From positions 1-9,458 of the forward strand of contig DASVES010000341.1 in the NCBI GenBank assembly GCA_036380435.1: a DNA stretch of 9,458 nt. Reading direction: 5' to 3'. The notes beneath the pieces were generated by a model. That model was not told where the DNA came from. It saw nothing but the letters and a program-made list of their open reading frames with translations, and did no database searches. Below are positions 5,061-9,458 of the stretch, piece after piece (within the stretch, counting starts at the first letter, position 1; the number at the start of each line of letters is the position of its first letter). Source of the stretch: DASQDT01 sp036380435. Lineage in GTDB: Bacteria; Acidobacteriota; Blastocatellia; Pyrinomonadales; Pyrinomonadaceae. The position numbers and the translations under genes were made by a program.

Positions 5061-6617
5061 ATGAAGACCGATTCGGGGCGTAGTGTTTCTGTCTGGATGG
5101 CCACGGGCGACGTGCCCGCGCGCGAGCCGCTGGCCGAGGACACGTCGGCCGACGTGTGCATCGTCGGCGCCGGTATCGCGGGGATGACGACCGCCTACCT
5201 GCTCGCGCGCGAGGGCAAAAAGGTGGTCGTCTTAGACGACGGCCCCATCGCCGGCGGCGAGACTTGTCGCACGACTGCTCACATCGTCAACGCGCTCGAC
5301 GACCGCTACTACGACCTTGAGCAGTGGCACGGCGAGAGCGGCGCGAGGCTGGCCGCCGAGAGCCACACGGCCGCCATCGACCGCGTCGAGGAAATCGTCC
5401 GCGAGGAGGGCATCGACTGCGACTTCGAGCGCGTGGACGGCTACCTCTTCGTCCCGCCCGGCGAATCGACCGAACAGTTGGGCGAGGAGCTGCGCGCCTG
5501 CCACCGCGCCGGGCTGCTGGAGGTCGAGTACGTCCAACGCGTGCCTTACGACGGATACGACTTCGGAAACGCCCTGCGCTTTCCGCGACAGGCGCAGTTT
5601 CACATACTTAAATATCTCGACGGCGTGACGCGCGCCTTCGAGCGTCTGGGCGGGCGCGTCTACACGAAGACGCACGCCGAGAAGATCGAAGGCGACGGCG
5701 GAGGCGAAGGGGAGGGCGAGTCGCGCGCGCGCGTCGAGACTTCGAGCCGCCACGCCGTCACCTCCGACTTCGTCGTCGTCGCGACGAACACGCCGGTCAA
5801 CGACCTCGTCTCCATCCACACCAAGCAGGCGCCCTATCGCACCTACGTCATCGGCGCGCGCGTGCCCAGCGGCTCCGTGCCGGCGCTGCTCTACTGGGAC
5901 ACGCCCGACCCGTACCACTACGTCCGCACCCAGCGGGGCGAAGGCTTCGACTATCTCATCGTCGGCGGCGAGGATCACAAGACGGGGCAGGCCGAGGACT
6001 ACGACGCGCGTTTTCAAAAACTCGAAGAGTGGACGCGCGAGCGTTTTCCGATGGTCGAGTCGGTCGAGCTGCGCTGGTCGGGTCAGGTGATGGAGCCGGT
6101 GGACGGCATGGGCTACATCGGCCGCAACCCCGGCGACCGCGCCAACGTCTTGATTGCCACGGGCGACTCCGGCAACGGCATGACGCACGGCACCATCGCC
6201 GGCGTGCTCCTCACCGACCTCGTCATGGGCCGCGACAACAAGTGGGCTACGCTCTACGACCCGTCGCGCGTCACCGTGAGCGCGGACACGGGCAAGGAGT
6301 TTGCGAAGGAGAACTTAAACGTCGCCGCGCAATACGCCGACCACCTGACGGGCGGCGAGGTCGGCTCCGTCGAAGAGATCGAGGCGGGCGCCGGCGCCGT
6401 CGTCCGGCGCGGCTTGAAGAAGGTGGCCGCCTACCGCGACGAGGAGGGGAAGCTCTACGAGAGTTCGGCCGTCTGCACGCACCTCGGCTGCGTCGTGCGC
6501 TGGAACGATCTGGAGAAGTCGTGGGACTGCCCCTGCCACGGCTCGCGCTTCGACTGCCGCGACGGCCACGTCTTGAACGGCCCGGCCATCAGCGCTTTAT
6601 CGCCGGCCGAAGAGTGA
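5061..6617 (+). CDS. YhfW-like FAD-dependent oxidoreductase with C-terminal Rieske domain
   Basis: This 518-residue protein fuses a DAO-type flavin oxidoreductase (about 28-395) to a Rieske [2Fe-2S] domain (about 435-518). The dinucleotide-binding site is VCIVGAGIAGMTTAYLLA (32-49), followed by the FAD-ribose acidic end VVVLDD (55-60). GRNPGDRANVLIATGDSGNG (354-373) is the C-terminal FAD-contact region. C472, H474, C490 and H493 in VCTHLGC and CPCHGS are cluster ligands. C477 and C492 are placed to form the disulphide of high-potential Rieske proteins. Length and order fit Bacillus YhfW-type proteins, whose substrate is unknown to me. The likely chemistry is amine or amino-acid oxidation with electrons passed through the cluster. 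No signal peptide is seen, so it is probably cytoplasmic. An acidic Gly/Glu-rich insertion (209-220) interrupts the FAD domain. Confidence 0.93.
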   Translation: MKTDSGRSVSVWMATGDVPAREPLAEDTSADVCIVGAGIAGMTTAYLLAREGKKVVVLDDGPIAGGETCRTTAHIVNALDDRYYDLEQWHGESGARLAAESHTAAIDRVEEIVREEGIDCDFERVDGYLFVPPGESTEQLGEELRACHRAGLLEVEYVQRVPYDGYDFGNALRFPRQAQFHILKYLDGVTRAFERLGGRVYTKTHAEKIEGDGGGEGEGESRARVETSSRHAVTSDFVVVATNTPVNDLVSIHTKQAPYRTYVIGARVPSGSVPALLYWDTPDPYHYVRTQRGEGFDYLIVGGEDHKTGQAEDYDARFQKLEEWTRERFPMVESVELRWSGQVMEPVDGMGYIGRNPGDRANVLIATGDSGNGMTHGTIAGVLLTDLVMGRDNKWATLYDPSRVTVSADTGKEFAKENLNVAAQYADHLTGGEVGSVEEIEAGAGAVVRRGLKKVAAYRDEEGKLYESSAVCTHLGCVVRWNDLEKSWDCPCHGSRFDCRDGHVLNGPAISALSPAEE

Positions 6618-6621
6618 ACTT

Positions 6622-6658
6622 CCCCGCCCGTCGTGGCGGGGCTTGGGGCATGATGCCC
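6622..6658. terminator. Tandem hairpins between convergent genes
   Basis: Just after the oxidoreductase stop, CCCCGCC (6622-6628) pairs perfectly with GGCGGGG (6635-6641) around a six-base loop. GGGCAT (6646-6651) then pairs with ATGCCC (6653-6658). Both are symmetric, so either strand could use them, which suits the convergent methyltransferase stop at 6681. Neither is followed by a T run. If they stop transcription, it is not by a classic intrinsic terminator. Confidence 0.4.
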
Positions 6659-6680
6659 GATAGATGAGCCGCGGACGGTC

Positions 6681-7526
6681 TTAGGCGGACACTTTCCTTA
6701 AACAGCCGAAGTATGGGCAGAGGTTATAGTGGACAGGCTCCGTAGAGGAGCCGTCCCATAAGCCTATACCGAACCTGCCCGCGCCCACCGTGTATGCGAA
6801 TCCCTCGTGCCCTTTGAGGACTTGCCACGCCTGCCGCATGCCCTCCGACAAATGAATGTCATCAAAAACAATCAGGCCCCCGATGTTCAAGTGCGGCTTG
6901 AGGCGGCGAAAATAGTGTAACGTCGTCTCATATTTATGATGACCGTCGATATAAGCGAGGTCAAGACCATCTCCGAACGTCGGCAGAATCTTGTCCAGAG
7001 CGTCATCGAAAAATGCGTTCACAACCTCTGCGCGGCTCGAAACCAGGGAGAGGTTCGCCCCCGCCAATGAAGCTAAGTCGGGCGATGCTTCCACGGTGAT
7101 AAATCTTTCGCAATACTTCGACGATGCCAGGTAGCAACCGGAAATTCCGGCACAACCTCCCAACTCCAAAATCGTGCGCGCTCTGAAAGACTCCGAGCAG
7201 AGGTAGAGGAATGTCCCCCCTTCGGGGGTAACGCTGATGGTGCGGGCAATCTGTGGGGCGCTAACCCGGAGAGCTTTGCCGTCACGGTTGAAAGCTTCAA
7301 ACGAGCCTGCCCGACGGGCCACCGTCTGCCGAATCGACTCAACCCTCCACACCGCCTGCTGTTCCGCGTGGCTTAACCGCTTGTCGAACAAAAACTCCAA
7401 CGGATGTTGAAGAGGGCGGGGCAATCCATCCCCAAGCATCCTTTGCAGTTTAGACATGCCGAAAGGAGCCACGGCCCGCCTGTAAGCCATTCGAGCAAAA
7501 GATAAGGACTTGCGAAATGCTGTCAT
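6681..7526 (-). CDS. Class I SAM-dependent methyltransferase (Methyltransf_24-like)
   Basis: The 281-residue product has a Rossmann-type methyltransferase core at about 95-260. Motif I is ILELGGCAGISG (119-130), which binds SAM. The acidic end of strand 2 is E146 in FITVEASPDL. Later come DLAYIDGHHKYE (189-200) and GGLIVFDDIH (216-225), which resemble the DG-H and DD metal-type motifs of O-methyltransferases in this family. The basic N-terminus (1-60) lacks a signal and may bind a partner. Such enzymes are common in surface-glycan clusters, and a GT-C-like protein and a flippase lie to the right, so a sugar or lipid-linked glycan is a plausible substrate. The ATG at 7526 has no good ribosome site, and ATGs at residues 13 and 24 are alternatives. 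Its GC content, near 50-55%, is far below that of the genes to the left. Confidence 0.86.
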   Translation of the reverse strand: MTAFRKSLSFARMAYRRAVAPFGMSKLQRMLGDGLPRPLQHPLEFLFDKRLSHAEQQAVWRVESIRQTVARRAGSFEAFNRDGKALRVSAPQIARTISVTPEGGTFLYLCSESFRARTILELGGCAGISGCYLASSKYCERFITVEASPDLASLAGANLSLVSSRAEVVNAFFDDALDKILPTFGDGLDLAYIDGHHKYETTLHYFRRLKPHLNIGGLIVFDDIHLSEGMRQAWQVLKGHEGFAYTVGAGRFGIGLWDGSSTEPVHYNLCPYFGCLRKVSA

Positions 7527-7548
7527 TCAGTAACGAGTGAGACGACCA

Positions 7549-7574
7549 TAACGACCGTTAACCCGCGCGGGTTA
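7549..7574. promoter_or_regulatory. Nested palindromes, possible operator
   Basis: A perfect 16-base palindrome, TAACCCGCGCGGGTTA, occupies 7559-7574. The inverted pair TAACG (7549-7553) and CGTTA (7556-7560) shares its last two bases, and another TAACG lies at 7531-7535. The cluster lies 22-48 bases upstream of the methyltransferase ATG, where a regulator would block or recruit polymerase. No convincing promoter was found beside it, although the minus strand has TTGAGA directly next to the palindrome. Confidence 0.4.
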
Positions 7575-7624
7575 TCTCAAGCTAGTTTAAAAATAGTAGA
7601 AGTCTGGCGCCCGCCGCCCGCCGG

Positions 7625-7644
7625 CCGCGGCTTTTACGCCGCGG
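7625..7644. repeat. GC-rich hairpin in the intergenic gap
   Basis: CCGCGGC (7625-7631) and GCCGCGG (7638-7644) form a perfect seven-base-pair stem around the loop TTTTAC. The stem can be lengthened with one bulged G on the right arm. It lies between two divergent genes, so it is not a natural place for a terminator. It may be a structural or scattered intergenic element. Confidence 0.35.
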
Positions 7645-7785
7645 GCCACAACAATACCCCCACGCTGTTGTCCGCCACCATTTTGATGTAACTTGTCGGG
7701 CCATGATAGCAGCCCTCATCAGATCGGTGCGATACGGGATTTATATTCTAACTTTCGCGGGACCAGTAAGACTGTGAAGCAACGG

Positions 7786-9141
7786 ATGACGGGGATCAGG
7801 GAAGCCTTCCCGGCGCGTTGGAGAAACAGGGACGAGCACATCCCTGTGCGGCTCCTGACAGCCGCGGCGATTTTTCATCTGGCGCTGACGATGACCATCT
7901 TCGGGCTGGGACGGCACGGGGTCTTGCCGGGCACGTTCAATCATGACGGGATTGCGGTGTCATTCGCCCCGGACGGGGTAATGTTTCGCGACGGGGCCGC
8001 CGGGCTGAGTGAAATTCTCGGGCGCGGCGAGTTTATCAATTGGGCCACGGCGCATCAGCCGTTTCACGTCAAGCTCTACTCGATCTGCTTTGCTCTGCTC
8101 GGCCCACTGCTGGGCAGGAATATCATCAGCGCCGAGCCGCTCAATCTTTTCTATTACCTCACGATTCTGACTTTGGTCTTCATTCTGGGGCGGGAGGCTT
8201 TCAGCCGGCGCGTCGGCCTGCTCGCCGCCATCATTGTCGCGCTCTGGCCTTCGCTCTTAATTCACACGACGCAAATGCTCCGGGATCAGTTGTTCATCAT
8301 CGGGATGCTGACGTTCATTTTAATCATGCTGCGCTGGCTGACGAGAATCTATTCGTGGCCGGAAGCGTTATTGAGAGCGGCCGCCGGGGGGGCGACGGCC
8401 ATCCTGGTCTGGTTTGCCAGAGACAATCTGGCCGTCATCATGGTCGCGGCCGGTCTGCTCGGGGCGGGGCTGCTCGTGGCCCGGCAGTTCGCGCAGCGCC
8501 GCGCTCAAACGACCAATCTCGTCGGGATGGCCTTGATGCTCGGGCTAACCATCGGTGTTACGCAAGCCATGCCAAAATACCGCGAGCCGAAGGACCCTCA
8601 GCAGCGCGCCGAAGGATTCGTCAACGAAGCCTCGTCAGGAACCCCTTGGGGGCGAATAGGCTCACACGTTGCTCAAGCGCGCCATCAGTTTATCCTGATC
8701 TACCCGGACGCCGGCTCGAACATTGACAGAGACGTGCGGTTCAACAGTCTCAGCGACATCATCCGTTACCTGCCGCGCGCCGCCGCCATAGGTTTCTTTG
8801 CGCCGTTCCCCGACATGTGGTTCACCTCGGGGAAGAAGGTCGGGTCGGCCGGGAGAATGCTTGTCGGCGTCGAGTGTCTGATGATGTACGTGGTTGAAGT
8901 TTTAGCCATCTGCGGCTTATGGCGGGGGCGGCGTCGGGCTTCCGTCTGGTTGCTTTTCTTAGTGTCAGTTGTCGGCATGATGGCGCTCGGGCTGGTGGTA
9001 GTTAACGTCGGCGCCCTGTACCGCATTCGCTATCTGTTCCTGATCATGACAATCATCCTCGCCGTGGAGGGGGCCGCGGCCGCGCTTGGCCCGATGTCGA
9101 GGAGGCTCGCCGGGGCTGAAGAGTTGAGCGCCACGCCTTGA
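7786..9141 (+). CDS. Polytopic GT-C-like membrane glycosyltransferase
   Basis: From the ATG at 7786 the protein is 451 residues with about ten membrane segments. Its plan is that of GT39/ArnT-type GT-C enzymes, which move a sugar from a lipid-phosphate donor outside the membrane. It has an early helix (22-41), a large extracytoplasmic loop (about 42-92, with D54, D63 and D69 as possible acidic active-site residues), helix pairs through 230, a second soluble loop (260-330), and a final LYRIRYLFLIMTIILA helix. RDQLF (166-170) follows a long helix, as in related proteins. The usual paired acidic motif of the first loop is not clear, so a Wzy-like polymerase remains possible. In-frame TTG 7693 and GTG 7774 are upstream options. 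A TATATT at 7742-7747 could be a -10 box and would place the transcript start after the TTG, which favours the later start. The next gene is a flippase. Confidence 0.62.
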   Translation: MTGIREAFPARWRNRDEHIPVRLLTAAAIFHLALTMTIFGLGRHGVLPGTFNHDGIAVSFAPDGVMFRDGAAGLSEILGRGEFINWATAHQPFHVKLYSICFALLGPLLGRNIISAEPLNLFYYLTILTLVFILGREAFSRRVGLLAAIIVALWPSLLIHTTQMLRDQLFIIGMLTFILIMLRWLTRIYSWPEALLRAAAGGATAILVWFARDNLAVIMVAAGLLGAGLLVARQFAQRRAQTTNLVGMALMLGLTIGVTQAMPKYREPKDPQQRAEGFVNEASSGTPWGRIGSHVAQARHQFILIYPDAGSNIDRDVRFNSLSDIIRYLPRAAAIGFFAPFPDMWFTSGKKVGSAGRMLVGVECLMMYVVEVLAICGLWRGRRRASVWLLFLVSVVGMMALGLVVVNVGALYRIRYLFLIMTIILAVEGAAAALGPMSRRLAGAEELSATP

Positions 9142-9245
9142 AGTCTCAGCGGGCGGCGGCGTCTTACAGCCCGGGTCTTAAACTCACGTTTTCTGTCTCT
9201 CCAGTGTGCCGGGAAAAATTTCACCAGACGGTTGAGAGGGAGCAG

Positions 9246-9458
9246 GTGACGACTTCAGTGAGGAGGTACAACATTGCGGCGGCCGCCATCAGGCGGGTCT
9301 TACGCGGGGTCGGAAAAGACGCTGAGAATCGCTCTATCTGGCGCCGCTTCAGTCGCAACCTTTCGGTCGGGCTTTTGGGGGCAGTGCTCTCCCTGGCCAT
9401 TAAATCAGCTCAAACCCTGCTCCTGACGAGGGCGCTCCGGATGGAGGATTATGGGCGC
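9246..9458 (+). CDS. Wzx-type oligosaccharide flippase, 3' end cut by window edge
   Basis: Only the first 71 residues are present and the frame is open to the last base. After a basic N-terminus (RRVLRGVGKDAENRSIWRRF) comes NLSVGLLGAVLSLAIKSAQ followed by TLLLTRALRMEDYGR. This is the typical first helix and loop of polysaccharide-biosynthesis flippases of the MATE/MOP superfamily, which turn lipid-linked sugar units across the inner membrane. The chosen GTG at 9246 has GAGG six bases before it. GTG 9258 and the ATT at 9273 are alternatives. It follows the GT-C-like gene by 104 bases on the same strand, probably in one transcript, and supports reading the right end as a surface-polysaccharide cluster. 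Confidence 0.72.
   Translation, partial: MTTSVRRYNIAAAAIRRVLRGVGKDAENRSIWRRFSRNLSVGLLGAVLSLAIKSAQTLLLTRALRMEDYGR

Noticed and set aside
5232..6188. Minus-strand open frame of 318 codons inside the oxidoreductase gene
   Set aside because: Val, Ala, Asp and Arg repeats mirror the GC-rich third positions of the real gene. No domain or ribosome site is seen.
7625..7644. The CCGCGGC / GCCGCGG hairpin as an intrinsic terminator
   Set aside because: The flanking genes diverge, so no transcript should end here, and there is no T run after the stem on either strand.
7693..7785. TTG start at 7693 for the GT-C-like protein
   Set aside because: There is no ribosome site, the extra 31 residues are hydrophilic without a motif, and a possible -10 box (7742-7747) lies inside this stretch. 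It remains a possible alternative.

Overview
The window is high-GC bacterial DNA with tightly packed genes. An Acidobacteriota (Blastocatellia-like) source is my best guess. It rests on the gene mix (DinB-family protein, secreted protein with a Cds6/NTF2-like tail, oxidoreductase-Rieske fusion) and on composition. No rRNA or other phylogenetic marker is present, so this is an inference.

Left block (1-2149, + strand): the 3' end of a small membrane protein, an unassigned five-segment membrane protein and a major facilitator superfamily (MFS) permease lie 12 and 4 bases apart, which looks like an operon of membrane proteins. It converges on a minus-strand pair: a secreted two-domain protein (2745-3812), then a DinB/YfiT-like putative metal enzyme (2146-2670). 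The permease and the dinB-like gene share the palindrome TTAA as their stop codons.

Middle block (4037-6617): a Sfp-type 4'-phosphopantetheinyl transferase (minus strand) is divergent from a YhfW-like FAD oxidoreductase with a C-terminal Rieske [2Fe-2S] domain (plus strand). The roughly 210 bases between them hold a good promoter for the transferase, an operator-like inverted repeat around a weak promoter for the oxidoreductase, and a GC-rich hairpin. The oxidoreductase is followed by two tandem hairpins.

Right block (6681-9458): base composition falls clearly, from about 70% GC or more to roughly 50-58% by eye. Here lie a minus-strand SAM-dependent methyltransferase, a divergent polytopic GT-C-like membrane protein and the start of a Wzx-type flippase that runs off the window. 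This looks like the edge of a surface-polysaccharide cluster, possibly acquired horizontally. Nested palindromes and a GC hairpin lie in the divergent gap at 7527-7785.

I found no tRNA, rRNA, CRISPR array, insertion sequence or phage gene. I see no clear new multi-gene system. The items most worth following are the orphan His/Trp-rich membrane protein, the control region at 4905-5060, the composition break, and the flippase start.
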